Source: Terriglobia bacterium | Lineage (GTDB): Bacteria; Acidobacteriota; Terriglobia; Bryobacterales; Bryobacteraceae | Direction: 5' to 3' | NCBI GenBank assembly: GCA_020073305.1 | Contig: JAIQFK010000001.1 | Coordinates: forward strand, 124,001 to 188,000 | DNA length: 64,000 nucleotides | Shown: in pieces, positions 51,211 to 61,304 of the stretch | How the letters are laid out: the number at the start of each line of letters is the position of its first letter | Numbering within the stretch: the stretch's first letter is position 1 | Position numbers and translations under genes: made by a program | The notes under the pieces: generated by a model | Told to the model about the DNA's origin: nothing | Seen by the model: the letters and a program-made list of their open reading frames with translations, nothing else | Database searches by the model: none

Positions 51211-53397
51211 TCACTTCACCGCCATAGTCACGCCCGTTTGGCTGCTGCCGGCAGTGCCGACGCTGATTACGACGGGAACCGCCTCGCCGGGTGCAATGCT
51301 GTCGGGTACGGTCACGTTGATCTGCACGCCGCCGGCCACCAGAGTCTGCCCTCCGCCCGCGTAACGGACCACTGAGAGAACGTTGCCGATGGTGGCCGAG
51401 AGGGTCAATAGCGGCTGCGGCAGCACGGCTCCACCGATCTCTCCATCAATGCCCGTAGGTTTCGTCTGGCCCACGCCAGTTGCATAGAGCGAGACGATCG
51501 AGCCGCGGTCCGCCGGATTTGCCGGGGAGTTCAGTGATCCATCCTGATTGACTATGGCGCCCTGTCCGGTTCCCGAGAAGTCGCTCGTGAACAGGCCAGG
51601 AACGGCTGGCGCAACCGGGACGATTACAGGATCGGACAGTGCTCCGAGGTATTCAACCTGCACCTGCGTGCTGTTCTTGCCGGCGACTTCAAACGGCACG
51701 ATGGCATTTAGCTGCGTTGAACTGGCGTAGACCAGCGGAGCCGGGATGCCGTCAAACGAAATCTTCGTTCCGGCTAGCGTGTTGTCGAGGAAGCCCGGCG
51801 AACTGACCTGTGCGCCCGCCGCCGCAGCCGGTCCGATGGCCGTTCCGAAGAGGGTCACGATCTCTCCTGGCGACACCGTTCCACTCTGGTAGCTGGCGGC
51901 GTTTTTCACTCCCGTGACAGAAAACTGCGGCTTCGCGCCGCTGAATCGCAGAAAACTCACCGAGTAACCGTTCAGTGTGACTTGCATCTGCGGTGCGAAG
52001 CTCAGCGTTGCCGGTGTGGGCCCTTGCGTGGAGTCAGTAGTCGCGTCGATGGTGACTTGGGTAACGGAGGTGAACGTGCCCAAAGCAGACACGTCGAGCG
52101 CGACAGTACGTGGTACCCCCGGACCATTGTTGTCGGTCGAAAGGCGCACGCGATGGTTGACCAGCATGACGACCACCGAGCCGTCATCGTTGCGCACGGC
52201 AAGCGGTTCGAGCGCCCCTGAGTTGGTGTTGTTGGTCAGCAGGATGTCTGCGCCTGGCGGAGAAGGAAAGAAATGCGCCAGGTAGTAGTCAACCCAGTAA
52301 CTGCGGTAGAAGTTGCCCGTGTCGTAGTCGACTTCACCATACTGGGCGTCGGCATCATGGTCCCAATGATAGAGGCTCTGCGCGCCCACCTGCGCCAGTT
52401 TCGAAAAAACCAGCGGCCGCCAGGCAGCGAAAAAGGCGCTGGAGCCGCGCTGATCGGTCGTGAATGGCGTTCCGTTGCAGGCGCTGATCCCGTTGCCCTG
52501 GTCGTAGTCGGCATTCACGTTGTTCTCCGTAATCCACACCGGGACATTAGCCAGCGCCGGGTTGCTGCGCAACTGCGAGTAGATGTATTTGACATGGTCT
52601 GTGAAGTAAGAAATCACGTCGAAGACGGCCTGGTCCGGATCCATCTGATTGCAGCTTCCGTAGTAGTGCGTGGCTACAATATCCACGTGTGCGCTGACTC
52701 TCTGGGCGAAGGTTGGCATCATCTTCTGAGGCTCATCGCCGTAATCGGATAACTCGACCGCGACAAATTTGATGCCAGGATCCACACCTTGCATGGCAGG
52801 CACCACCAGGTTGTAAAGATCCACGTAGTCATCCGCTGAGAGGCCGTTGCCGTTCGGCTCGTTGAAGATTCCCCACCAGGTGATGTGGTACGGGCTGGGC
52901 GACTGGTAGTGCTGATCACCCGCATCGAATCCCCCTTGGTTGTAGTAGCGCACCAGGTTTGCGGCAAAGTTTGCGAAATCCTGATAGTGCGACCGCATCA
53001 GGTGCCCCTGCGCATCGTTCATGAAGGAAGGAGCGACGGCGATTTGAAATTCGGGGCTGTGATCGGCGATGCCCAGCACCGGAATCACGATGGCATCGAG
53101 CTGGCTGAAATCCCACTGGCCGGAGGTCTGCTGCGGAACGGCTTGCGATACCGGCTGGATGCGGATGTGTTGAGGAGCGAGTCTCCAAAGCGGCATGGCG
53201 GCACCGGGGTGCTGCTGAAAAAACGCGCTGTCCCATTCCGCGGGCTGAAAGGAAGTAGACATGAAGTTCTGCAGACGGCCGCCAACACCCACTGCTGTGT
53301 TCTTCTGACTAAATACAGTGACCGAGATCGTGCTCTGGGCAAACGCCGGGGAAAGCAGCCCAAGCAGTGCAGCGCAGATGCGGCCTCGCCTACCCAT
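51211..53397 (-). CDS. secreted GH-A-clan-like glycoside hydrolase with TIGR03437 C-terminal domain
   Basis: About 728 residues. A signal peptide (AALLGLLSPAFA) precedes a TIM-barrel region with the clan GH-A pattern: Glu180 in IFNEPNG as acid/base and Glu291 in WITENN as nucleophile. This suggests a beta-glycosidase, broadly like GH39/GH30-type enzymes; the family is not certain. A beta-sandwich accessory domain (about 420-510) and a TIGR03437 domain follow to the C terminus. The frame continues upstream of ATG 53397 but only shadows the neighbouring gene. Its start overlaps the end of the gluconate-dehydrogenase-like gene by 8 nt. Confidence 0.75.
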   Translation of the reverse strand: MGRRGRICAALLGLLSPAFAQSTISVTVFSQKNTAVGVGGRLQNFMSTSFQPAEWDSAFFQQHPGAAMPLWRLAPQHIRIQPVSQAVPQQTSGQWDFSQLDAIVIPVLGIADHSPEFQIAVAPSFMNDAQGHLMRSHYQDFANFAANLVRYYNQGGFDAGDQHYQSPSPYHITWWGIFNEPNGNGLSADDYVDLYNLVVPAMQGVDPGIKFVAVELSDYGDEPQKMMPTFAQRVSAHVDIVATHYYGSCNQMDPDQAVFDVISYFTDHVKYIYSQLRSNPALANVPVWITENNVNADYDQGNGISACNGTPFTTDQRGSSAFFAAWRPLVFSKLAQVGAQSLYHWDHDADAQYGEVDYDTGNFYRSYWVDYYLAHFFPSPPGADILLTNNTNSGALEPLAVRNDDGSVVVMLVNHRVRLSTDNNGPGVPRTVALDVSALGTFTSVTQVTIDATTDSTQGPTPATLSFAPQMQVTLNGYSVSFLRFSGAKPQFSVTGVKNAASYQSGTVSPGEIVTLFGTAIGPAAAAGAQVSSPGFLDNTLAGTKISFDGIPAPLVYASSTQLNAIVPFEVAGKNSTQVQVEYLGALSDPVIVPVAPAVPGLFTSDFSGTGQGAIVNQDGSLNSPANPADRGSIVSLYATGVGQTKPTGIDGEIGGAVLPQPLLTLSATIGNVLSVVRYAGGGQTLVAGGVQINVTVPDSIAPGEAVPVVISVGTAGSSQTGVTMAVK

Positions 53398-54115
53398 ACA
53401 GATGCTCGCAACCGGGTGGGCTTGCGTAAAAAGCATTCCCCCTGTAGCCGAGTTCATCCAGCCCTGCGCGCGAGGTGTAGAATCCATCCACCACGCGCTC
53501 TTTGAAGTATGAAAAAAAGCGTGTGCCGGCGTTCTCGGTTCCTCGATCTTGGCGCTCGTCCGAGATGAATTGAAGGATCGCAATCTGCCGCGACTCACTG
53601 CGCGAAATGAATCCGCCCCCATGCCAGCGGCGCGAATGGGCTTCAATCCATGCGAGGCCCTCGCGAGTGACTTTCTGCGCATCGAAATCCTCGCGCTTTC
53701 GCACATGTTCCGCGCCGTAGTACGCAACCGCGACGGCACGATGAGCGGGAGAGAGCGCGCGGGCCGCGGTGCGGACGTCCGCAGCGTCGAAAAGAGTCAG
53801 ATCGATCCACTCGGCGATTTCACGCACCACCGCGGTTTCTGACGTCTCCCCCAGCATCAACGCGGTCAGACATCTGATGGTCTGATACTCATCTGGTGAA
53901 AAGAAAGCTGGCTGGAAAGTAGCTGCTCGTAGCTGAACGAGTTCCGTTTCGCCGCCGACGCCCACCGGACCACCGGCGAGCGCATGGCCGAGATGGTCTC
54001 GTGACGCCTCATACAAGCCCGGGGGCAGTTCAGCGGCATCCAGATCCACGCCACTCCAGCCAGCGAGCACCACGCCTCCGCCCAGTTGCAGCAACCACTG
54101 CCGCCGCGTGACCAT
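53390..54115 (-). CDS. gluconate 2-dehydrogenase subunit 3-like protein
   Basis: A 241-residue exported protein with a Tat-like N terminus (TRRQWLLQLGGGVVLAG) and the subunit 3 domain FFSPDEYQTIRCLTALMLGE followed by a helical core with WIDLTLFD. In characterised enzymes this subunit partners a GMC flavoprotein and a cytochrome c. The flavoprotein gene lies directly upstream, with stop and start sharing one base. No dedicated cytochrome subunit is adjacent, so another cytochrome in the region may serve. Confidence 0.85.
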   Translation of the reverse strand: MVTRRQWLLQLGGGVVLAGWSGVDLDAAELPPGLYEASRDHLGHALAGGPVGVGGETELVQLRAATFQPAFFSPDEYQTIRCLTALMLGETSETAVVREIAEWIDLTLFDAADVRTAARALSPAHRAVAVAYYGAEHVRKREDFDAQKVTREGLAWIEAHSRRWHGGGFISRSESRQIAILQFISDERQDRGTENAGTRFFSYFKERVVDGFYTSRAGLDELGYRGNAFYASPPGCEHLYG

Positions 54116-55803
54116 TACAGATTTCCTTTGCTAAGCTCATCCGCGATAAAGTCAGCCGCGCGTGCGGAAATCGCCATGATGGTGAGTGTCGGCTCCCAGC
54201 ATCCCTGGGTTACGAAGCACGCTCCATCGGTGACGAACAGATTCTTCACCTCGTGGACCTGGTTGAAGGCATTCAGCACGCTGGTCTTGGGATCGACTCC
54301 CATGCGCGCCGTGCCGCACTCGTGAATGTTCTTGCCAAACACGTTCAGTTCGTCCCGCGGCGGATTCCGGTCCTCGAGTTTCAGCGCATCTATGATTTCA
54401 CCCAGGTGATCGCGCATGGCCTTGGCCATGGCCAGCTCGTTTTCGCCGTGACTCGCGTGGATGTGCAACACAGGAATTCCCCAGGCATCCTTCTTTTCAG
54501 GATCGAGCGTGACGAAATTATCGTGCCGGGGAAGACATTCGCCTTGCGCGTACACACTAAACGAATACGGGATGTGCGACCGTACCTTGTCTCGAAATTC
54601 GCGCCCGAATCCCGGCGTAGAGGATGCGTGACCGTAGAATTCCTGGCGTCCGTCACCCGCAAAGTAATAGCCACGGAGAAAATTCTTGTTCCTGGACGGA
54701 CCCACGGTATTAACGTACTTAGGGATGATGTACCCGCACGGCCGTCCCACGGGCTCACGAACCGAAGATTGAAGCGCGGGCATGGTTCCACCGGCCTGTT
54801 CCAACGTGGTGTGATCCATCAGGTAGTGGCCCAGAATGCCGTGCGCATTCCCGACGCCATTCGGATATCGCCGCGAACGCGAATTCAGCAGGATTCGCGT
54901 GGATTCAAGCGTGCTCGCGGCCAGGACCACGGTTTTTCCGCGCACCTCACGCGCCGCTTTCGTGGTGCGGTCGATGTACGCCACGCCATCAGCCTTGCCC
55001 TGGCCGTTCATGATCACGTGGCTCACCACGGCATCGCTCACCAAGTGGAAGCGCCCTGTGCGGGCTGCAGCCGGAAGCGTGACCGAAGGGCTGTTAAAGT
55101 ACGATGCCGTAAAGCAGCCGCGCTGGCACTGGTCGCAGTAATGGCACGCCGGCCGCCCGTTGAGTGGAACCGTCAGGTTCGCGCTGCGATCCACGATTAG
55201 CTTCCAACCGAACTTCTTCTCGACGATCTCTTTGGCCACCAGCTCGCCACAGCTTAAGCGCATGGGTGGCAGGAATCTGCTGTCGGGCAACTGCGGCAGG
55301 CCTTCATACGATCCGCTGATCCCGATGTAGCTCTCGATCCGGTCGTAATACGGCTCCAGGTCCTTGTAGCTGATGGGCCAGTCCTCACCGTATCCGTCGT
55401 GGCTCGCGGCCTTGAATTCGAAATCGCTGTACCGGTAGCTCACACGGGCCCAGCAGAATGTTTTGCCGCCCACCTGCCGGCCGCGAATCCACATGAACGG
55501 TTTATCCGCTGGAAACGTGTAAGGGTGCTCGTGGTCGTTGACAAAGAACTGGTGGCTGTAATCGTCGCAGGCATAGCATAGCCGCTGCACGGGCTGATTT
55601 TCGAGCAGCTTCTTCTGATTGCCGAACCCGCGATATTTCAATTGATAGGGCCAGATGTGCTCGGTAAAATCGCGGGTGGGCACGCGCGGTGGACCGGCCT
55701 CCAGCATCAGCACTTCCACGCCTTTTTCGGTCAGCTCCTTGGCCACCCAGCCACCACTGGCGCCCGAACCAACCACGATCACGTCATAGATTTTGCTTGC
55801 CAT
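54115..55803 (-). CDS. GMC-family flavin oxidoreductase
   Basis: A 562-residue FAD enzyme with the Rossmann motif VVGSGASGGWVA at residues 10-21 and EAGPP. The C-terminal block HECGTARMGVDPKTSVLNAF and TQGCWEPTLTIMAISARAAD is the GMC/gluconate-dehydrogenase flavoprotein signature. Together with the next gene it likely oxidises a sugar or sugar acid in the periplasm. It has no signal peptide, so export may rely on the Tat signal of subunit 3, as in known gluconate dehydrogenases. A TACACT box on the minus strand (55819-55824) lies 15 nt before ATG. Confidence 0.88.
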   Translation of the reverse strand: MASKIYDVIVVGSGASGGWVAKELTEKGVEVLMLEAGPPRVPTRDFTEHIWPYQLKYRGFGNQKKLLENQPVQRLCYACDDYSHQFFVNDHEHPYTFPADKPFMWIRGRQVGGKTFCWARVSYRYSDFEFKAASHDGYGEDWPISYKDLEPYYDRIESYIGISGSYEGLPQLPDSRFLPPMRLSCGELVAKEIVEKKFGWKLIVDRSANLTVPLNGRPACHYCDQCQRGCFTASYFNSPSVTLPAAARTGRFHLVSDAVVSHVIMNGQGKADGVAYIDRTTKAAREVRGKTVVLAASTLESTRILLNSRSRRYPNGVGNAHGILGHYLMDHTTLEQAGGTMPALQSSVREPVGRPCGYIIPKYVNTVGPSRNKNFLRGYYFAGDGRQEFYGHASSTPGFGREFRDKVRSHIPYSFSVYAQGECLPRHDNFVTLDPEKKDAWGIPVLHIHASHGENELAMAKAMRDHLGEIIDALKLEDRNPPRDELNVFGKNIHECGTARMGVDPKTSVLNAFNQVHEVKNLFVTDGACFVTQGCWEPTLTIMAISARAADFIADELSKGNL

Positions 55804-55844
55804 TCGCGATTCAACGAGAGTGTACCATCGTTAGGAGGTCATTC

Positions 55845-56945
55845 ATGGCAGCGGCCGGCAAAGTGAAAGTGGGAATCATCGGATCAGGATTTCAGGCGGA
55901 TATTCACGCGGCTTCTTTCAAGATCCTCCCGGAAGAAGCGGAAGTGGTGGCGGTGGCGTCACCTACGCGCGGGCATCCGGAAGCGCTCGCCAAGAAGTAC
56001 GGCATCCCACGCGTGTTTCCCGACTACCGCGAGATGCTGAAAGACAAAGAGATCGAGATGGTCACGATCAACGCACCCAACTACCTGCATTGCTCCATGA
56101 CGCGGGACATCGCGCAGGCCGGCAAGCACGTCGTGTGCGAGAAGCCGCTCGCCATGACGTTGGAAGAAGCCGACTAGATGATGGAGGTCTGCCGAAAGCA
56201 GGGCGTGCTGCTGGCCTATGCCGAAGAGTTGTTCTTCACGCCGAAATATCTGAAGGCCAAAGAAATGGCCGACCAGGGCGCGTTCGGCAAGGTGTATCTG
56301 GTGAAGCAGAGTGAAAAACATTCCGGCCCGCATGCGGGTTGGTTCTGGGATGTAGACAAATCCGGCGGCGGCGTCTTCATGGACATGGGCTGCCACGGCA
56401 TTGCGTTCTGCTACTGGTTCCTGGGCCGCCCGAAAATCAAGAGCGTCTACTGCCAGATGGGCATCCACGCGCACCCCGGCAAAACCAAAGGCGAGGACAA
56501 CAGCATCTGTATCCTGGAATTCGAAAACGGCGCTATTGGCTTGATCGAGGATAGCTGGGCGAAGCCCGGCGGCATGGACGATACAGCCGAGATATACGGC
56601 ACCGGGGGCGTCAGTTACGCTGACCTGCACATGGGCAACGCGCTGCCCACCTTCAGTGAGCCCGGCTACGGCTACGCGGTCGAGAAAGCTCCCAGCACGC
56701 AGGGCTGGACGTATCCGGTCTTCGAGGAGCACTGGAATTACGGCCTGCCGCAGGAGCTGCGACACTTCGCGCGGTGCGTGCGCGGCAAAGAAACCCTGCG
56801 GGCCACCGGCGAGGATGGCCGCCTTGTGCAGGAAGTGCTGCTGGCGGGCTACCAATCGGCGGGCACCGGCCGCAAAGTCGAGCTTCCATTCCGCCCCATG
56901 GGCGTGAAGAAGCCCATTGACCTTTGGTGGAAGCCGTTGCCGTAA
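55845..56945 (+). pseudogene. Gfo/Idh/MocA oxidoreductase split by an in-frame TAG
   Basis: A NAD(P)-dependent dehydrogenase of about 366 residues if read through. The Rossmann motif GIIGSGFQADIH and the EKPLAM motif are in the first 110 codons. TAG at 56175-56177 then interrupts the frame exactly, and the remaining 255 codons (MMEVCRKQGVLLAYAEELFF onward, GGGVFMDMGCHG) stay in frame and intact. A single GAG-to-TAG or similar change explains it. AGGAGG with good spacing serves ATG 55845. ATG 56178 immediately follows the stop with GGAAGAAG upstream, so a split but translated protein is possible. A sequencing error cannot be excluded. Confidence 0.75.
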
Positions 56946-56955
56946 CATAAACACT

Positions 56956-58230
56956 ATGACCTCACTCGATCGCCGTTATTTCATGAAGCTGGCCGGAGCC
57001 GCTCCGCTCCTCGCCTATGTCGCCGCACAGGATCTGGCTCAAAAAGCTCTGGCCGCGGTAAGCAAGACCGCGGGTAACGGAGACATCTATTCACACATCG
57101 GCGTCCGTTCTTTCATCAACGGCCGCGGCACGTGGACCTATCTCAGCGGCTCGCTCGAGCTGCCCGAAGTCCGGGCTGCCAAGCAGGCGGCCGCGCTACA
57201 TTTTGTCGACATCTTCGAACTGCAGCACGCGGCCAGCCGCCGGCTCGCCGAACTCTCGGGCGCGGAGGCCGGCATGGTAACCTCTGGCGCGGCCGGAGCC
57301 ATGGCCTCAGCAACTGCGGCGTGCATTGCAGGCACTGATCCCGCCAAGATCTGGCAGCTTCCCGACACCACCGGTCTTAAGCACGAAGTCGTCATGCACG
57401 GTGGTCGCAGCGCGTTCGATAACGCCATCCGGCTGGCGGGCGGAAAGCTGGTGCTCGCGCGAACGGATGACGAAGTTCGCGGCGCGATCAATGAAAACAC
57501 CGCGATGATTTACACTACTTCGCTCGGCAGCAGGCTGGAAAAGATCATTGCGATCGCGAAGGATTCCAGGGTGCCCTTGCTGCTCGACGACGCGGCCGGC
57601 ATTCCTCCCATCGAGAACCTGAAACTCTACGCCAAGATGGGCGCGGATCTATACTGCTTCAGTGGCGGCAAGGGCCTGGCCGGGCCGCAATGCTCGGGCG
57701 TGCTGCTGGGCCGCAAAGATCTGATCGAAGCGGCCATGGCCAATACCAGCCCGTGGGAAGGCGCCGTGTGTCGTGCGATGAAGGTGGGCAAGGAAGAGGT
57801 GATGGGTTGCCTGGCAGCGATCGAAGCCTGGACGAAGATGGACCTCAGCGCGCTCAACCGCCAATGGAATGAGCGCGCCGTACGCATTCAAAAACTGGTC
57901 GATACCGTTCCGGGCGTGAAAACTGAAATTCAGATTCCCGAGGAAGGCAATCGCTACCCGACCGTGATCGTGACCTGGGACGAAGGCGCGTGGGGCTTCA
58001 CCGTGGCCGATTGCGATAGGAAGCTGCGCGAGGGCGAGCCGCGCATCGAAGTGCTGACGTCCAGCAATCCGAGTCTGGTGCCGGCGGTCCACGAGGGTTA
58101 CGAGAATCCGAAAGCCGCCAAGCGTGCCGATCGGATCGAAATCGTGTCGATGACTTTGCAGCCTGGCGAGGAGTTGATCGTCGGCAAGCGCCTGCGCGAA
58201 ATCCTGAATGAAGCGAGGAAGAAAGGATAA
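56956..58230 (+). CDS. Tat-exported SelA/class-V-like PLP-dependent protein
   Basis: About 424 residues. The N terminus SLDRRYFMKLAGAAPLLAY has a twin-arginine signal. The rest resembles SelA/D-glucosaminate-6-phosphate ammonia-lyase-type PLP enzymes: VTSGAAGAMASATAA for phosphate binding, LLLDDAAGIPP with the cofactor Asp, and Lys in CFSGGKGLAGPQ for the Schiff base. Export of a PLP enzyme is unusual but Tat carries folded, cofactor-loaded proteins. The reaction is unknown; the neighbours suggest sugar amine or sugar acid chemistry. No ribosome site precedes ATG 56956. Confidence 0.75.
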   Translation: MTSLDRRYFMKLAGAAPLLAYVAAQDLAQKALAAVSKTAGNGDIYSHIGVRSFINGRGTWTYLSGSLELPEVRAAKQAAALHFVDIFELQHAASRRLAELSGAEAGMVTSGAAGAMASATAACIAGTDPAKIWQLPDTTGLKHEVVMHGGRSAFDNAIRLAGGKLVLARTDDEVRGAINENTAMIYTTSLGSRLEKIIAIAKDSRVPLLLDDAAGIPPIENLKLYAKMGADLYCFSGGKGLAGPQCSGVLLGRKDLIEAAMANTSPWEGAVCRAMKVGKEEVMGCLAAIEAWTKMDLSALNRQWNERAVRIQKLVDTVPGVKTEIQIPEEGNRYPTVIVTWDEGAWGFTVADCDRKLREGEPRIEVLTSSNPSLVPAVHEGYENPKAAKRADRIEIVSMTLQPGEELIVGKRLREILNEARKKG

Positions 58231-58243
58231 CAAAGGTATTCGC

Positions 58244-61200
58244 GTGAGTTCGCGTTCATTTGCCGCCCCATGCTGCGCGCTGGTTGCAGTTCTGCTCGGC
58301 GGGGTTTCGGCGGCTCAGGACGTCGAGTTCAATCGCGACATTCGGCCCATCCTTTCCGACAAGTGCTACACCTGCCACGGGCCGGATCAGGCGAATCGCA
58401 AAAGCAAGCTTCGTTTCGACACCGAGAGTGGAGCCAAACAGGATTCAGGTGGGCGCTTCGCCATTGTCCCCGGTAATCCCGAACAGAGCCAGATGATCCG
58501 CCGGATCACGGCAACCGTCCCCGCGATGCGTATGCCGCCGGCATGGTCTCCCTACCGGCTCAGTGAGCACGAAATCGATCTGATCCGGCGCTGGATACAG
58601 CAGGGCGCCCCGTGGGAGAAGCACTGGTCGTTCATTCCGCCGAAGCGCCGGCCGCTACCGGAAGTCGTACACCGCGATTGGCCTCGAAATCCCATCGACA
58701 ACTTCGTTCTGGCGCGTCTCGAACGCGAGGGGCTCGATCCATCGCCCCAAGCGGATCGCGAAAGGCTGATCCGCCGCGTGACACTCGATCTGACCGGCCT
58801 ACCGCCTACACCGGCCGAAGTTGACGCGTTTCTCAACGACGCTTCGCCCACCGCTTACGAAAAAGTTGTGGACCGGCTGCTTGCTTCGCCGCGCTACGGC
58901 GAGCGCATGGCGGCGCGTTGGCTCGACGCCGCCCGCTACGCCGATACCAACGGCTATCAGACCGACGGAGAGCGTAGCATGTGGAGATGGCGTGACTGGG
59001 TTATCGAAGCTTTCAACTGCAATATGCCGTTCGACCAGTTCACGGTCGAACAAATCGCCGGTGACATGCTGCCCAACGCCACGCTCAATCAGAAGATCGC
59101 GACTGGCTTCAATCGTAATCATCGCGGCAATGGCGAAGGCGGCATCATTCCGGAAGAATACGCGGTCGAGTACGTGGTCGACCGCGTGGACACCACAGCC
59201 ACCGTCTGGCTGGGCCTGACTCTTGGGTGCGCGCGCTGCCATGATCACAAGTACGACCCCTTCACGCAGAAAGAGTTCTACCAGGCGTTTGCATACTTCA
59301 ACAACATTCCGGAAAACGGAAAAGCCTGGAAGTACGGCAACTCTCCACCTGTGGTTCAGGCGCCCACCGCCGCGCAGCAGGCTGAACGGGCGGCTCTAGA
59401 GACCCGGCTGGCGGCAGCGGAGTCGGCATTCGCAAAACTGAAGCCTGAACTCACCCTCGTGCAGCCTCAGTGGGAGAAATCGGATGCGCGCTCCGCTCAA
59501 GTGGATTGGACGATCACACAGGGCATGGTGGCGCAACGCCGTCTGGCGGGCCGTAATTCATTCGACGGGAAGCGCAGTGTCGAAGTGGGCGATGTCGCCC
59601 AATTTGGCTTCTACGATAAGTTCACGCTGTCCGCCTGGATCCGCCCCGCAGCGCCCACCGGCGCAATCGTCACGCGCGCCGAGGATGTGGCCGAAGGCGA
59701 GGGTTACGGCCTGTACCTCAAAGATGGAAAACTCCAGGCCAACCTTGTGAAGCGCTGGTTGGATGACGCGCTGCGAGTTGAAACCGAGCGCACGTTGGAA
59801 CTGAACCAGTGGCATCACGTGCTGATGACATACAACGGATCGAGAATCGCAGACGGCGTCAAGATCTACATTGATGGCGAGCCACAAAAGCTCAAGATCA
59901 ATCTGAACGATTTGAATCAATCGTTCGACACCAGCGAGCCCCTGCGCATCGGCGCCGGAGGCGGCCCCGAGAATCGCTTCCGAGGGCAAATGCACGACGC
60001 GCGCGTCTACAGAGTCGCGTTGTCGCCTGATGAAGCCGCCGTAGCGGCGACGGACACACCCGTTAACGCGATTGCGCAGATTGCCCCGGAAAAACGGACT
60101 CGCGCGCAATCGGACAAAATCAGCCTCTACTTCCTCGAGCGGGACGCTCCTCCGCACATTCAGAGCGCCTGGCGCGAGCTGGCCGGTCTGCGCGACCAGA
60201 GGCAGCACCTCATCGAAAGCTTCCCCACCGTGATGGTGATGCAGGAACGCACGACGCCACGCGATACCTTCGTCCTGCTTCGCGGTGCGTATGACCGGCC
60301 GGGTGAGAGAGTCAGCCCGGGGTTGCCCTCGGTATTGCCGCCGCTGCCTGCCGGAAGCCCGAATAACCGTCTCGGTTTCGCAAGGTGGCTGGTGGATCCT
60401 GCAAATCCGCTGACCGCGCGCGTCATAGTGAACCGCTTCTGGCAGATGTATTTTGGCGCGGGCTTGGTCAAGACGGTGGAAGATTTCGGTTCGCAAGGCG
60501 AGTGGCCCGCCAACCTTGAGCTGCTCGACTGCCTGGCCAGCGAATTCATTCGCACCGGGTGGGACATCAAGGCCATGCAGAAGCTGATCGTCACGAGCGC
60601 GGCCTATCGCCAGTCCTCCAAAGTCACTCCCGAACTTTTGCAGCGGGATCCGGAAAACCGTCTTCTGTCTCGCGGGCCGCGCGTCCGCCTGCCTGCCGAG
60701 ATGATCCGCGACCAGGCGCTTGCCGCGTCTGGACTGCTGATGGAGAAAATCGGCGGCCCGTCCGTGAAGCCCTACCAGCCAGCCGGCCTTTGGAAGGAAC
60801 TAGGCGGCGAGGACTATAAGCAGGATACGGGCGAAGGCCTGTACCGGCGGAGCTTGTATACGTTCTGGAAGCGTGCGGTTCCGCCTCCTTCGATGGCTAA
60901 TTTCGATGCCGCGGGACGAGAAGCCTGCACGGTGCGGGAGAGCCGGACGAACACGCCCGTCCAGGCGCTCGATCTGATGAATGATCCGGCGTACGTCGAG
61001 GCCTCTCGCGCACTCGCCGCGCGCATGATGCGGGAGGGCGGCGCTACGCCAGAGAGTCGTGTTTCATTTGCATTCCGGCTGGCCACCGCGCGTCGGCCGC
61101 GGGCACCCGAGCTTGCTATTCTGCTTGATAACTTTCATCGCTCTCTCGACCGTTTCCGCACGGACACGCAGGCGGCCACTAAACTCGTGAGTAAACGCGA

Positions 61201-61300
61201 GCCCTCTCGTGACTCAACTTCAGACGTGAGCGATCTCGCTGCTTACACGAGTGTAGCCAGCCTGATCCTGAACCTGGACGAGACTGTGACGAAGGAATAA
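58244..61300 (+). CDS. DUF1549/DUF1553 planctomycete-type cytochrome c protein with LamG domain
   Basis: A protein of about 1018 residues. Signal peptide ([15 protein letters not shown]), a PSCyt1 haem domain with CYTCHGPD, a DUF1549 region ([33 protein letters not shown]), an inserted LamG-type jelly roll (around residues 430-600, [22 protein letters not shown]) and a DUF1553 region ([32 protein letters not shown]). It is common in Planctomycetes and Acidobacteriota next to DUF1501 genes. ATG 58208 is also possible and overlaps the upstream stop; GTG 58244 gives a better signal peptide. Presumed role: extracytoplasmic degradation of complex substrates. Confidence 0.85.
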   Translation: MSSRSFAAPCCALVAVLLGGVSAAQDVEFNRDIRPILSDKCYTCHGPDQANRKSKLRFDTESGAKQDSGGRFAIVPGNPEQSQMIRRITATVPAMRMPPAWSPYRLSEHEIDLIRRWIQQGAPWEKHWSFIPPKRRPLPEVVHRDWPRNPIDNFVLARLEREGLDPSPQADRERLIRRVTLDLTGLPPTPAEVDAFLNDASPTAYEKVVDRLLASPRYGERMAARWLDAARYADTNGYQTDGERSMWRWRDWVIEAFNCNMPFDQFTVEQIAGDMLPNATLNQKIATGFNRNHRGNGEGGIIPEEYAVEYVVDRVDTTATVWLGLTLGCARCHDHKYDPFTQKEFYQAFAYFNNIPENGKAWKYGNSPPVVQAPTAAQQAERAALETRLAAAESAFAKLKPELTLVQPQWEKSDARSAQVDWTITQGMVAQRRLAGRNSFDGKRSVEVGDVAQFGFYDKFTLSAWIRPAAPTGAIVTRAEDVAEGEGYGLYLKDGKLQANLVKRWLDDALRVETERTLELNQWHHVLMTYNGSRIADGVKIYIDGEPQKLKINLNDLNQSFDTSEPLRIGAGGGPENRFRGQMHDARVYRVALSPDEAAVAATDTPVNAIAQIAPEKRTRAQSDKISLYFLERDAPPHIQSAWRELAGLRDQRQHLIESFPTVMVMQERTTPRDTFVLLRGAYDRPGERVSPGLPSVLPPLPAGSPNNRLGFARWLVDPANPLTARVIVNRFWQMYFGAGLVKTVEDFGSQGEWPANLELLDCLASEFIRTGWDIKAMQKLIVTSAAYRQSSKVTPELLQRDPENRLLSRGPRVRLPAEMIRDQALAASGLLMEKIGGPSVKPYQPAGLWKELGGEDYKQDTGEGLYRRSLYTFWKRAVPPPSMANFDAAGREACTVRESRTNTPVQALDLMNDPAYVEASRALAARMMREGGATPESRVSFAFRLATARRPRAPELAILLDNFHRSLDRFRTDTQAATKLVSKREPSRDSTSDVSDLAAYTSVASLILNLDETVTKE

Positions 61301-61304
61301 CAAA

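Noticed and set aside
56175-56177. Amber codon as pyrrolysine or programmed recoding
   Set aside because: No recoding element is apparent, and Gfo/Idh/MocA enzymes are not known to use such a residue; mutation or base error is simpler.
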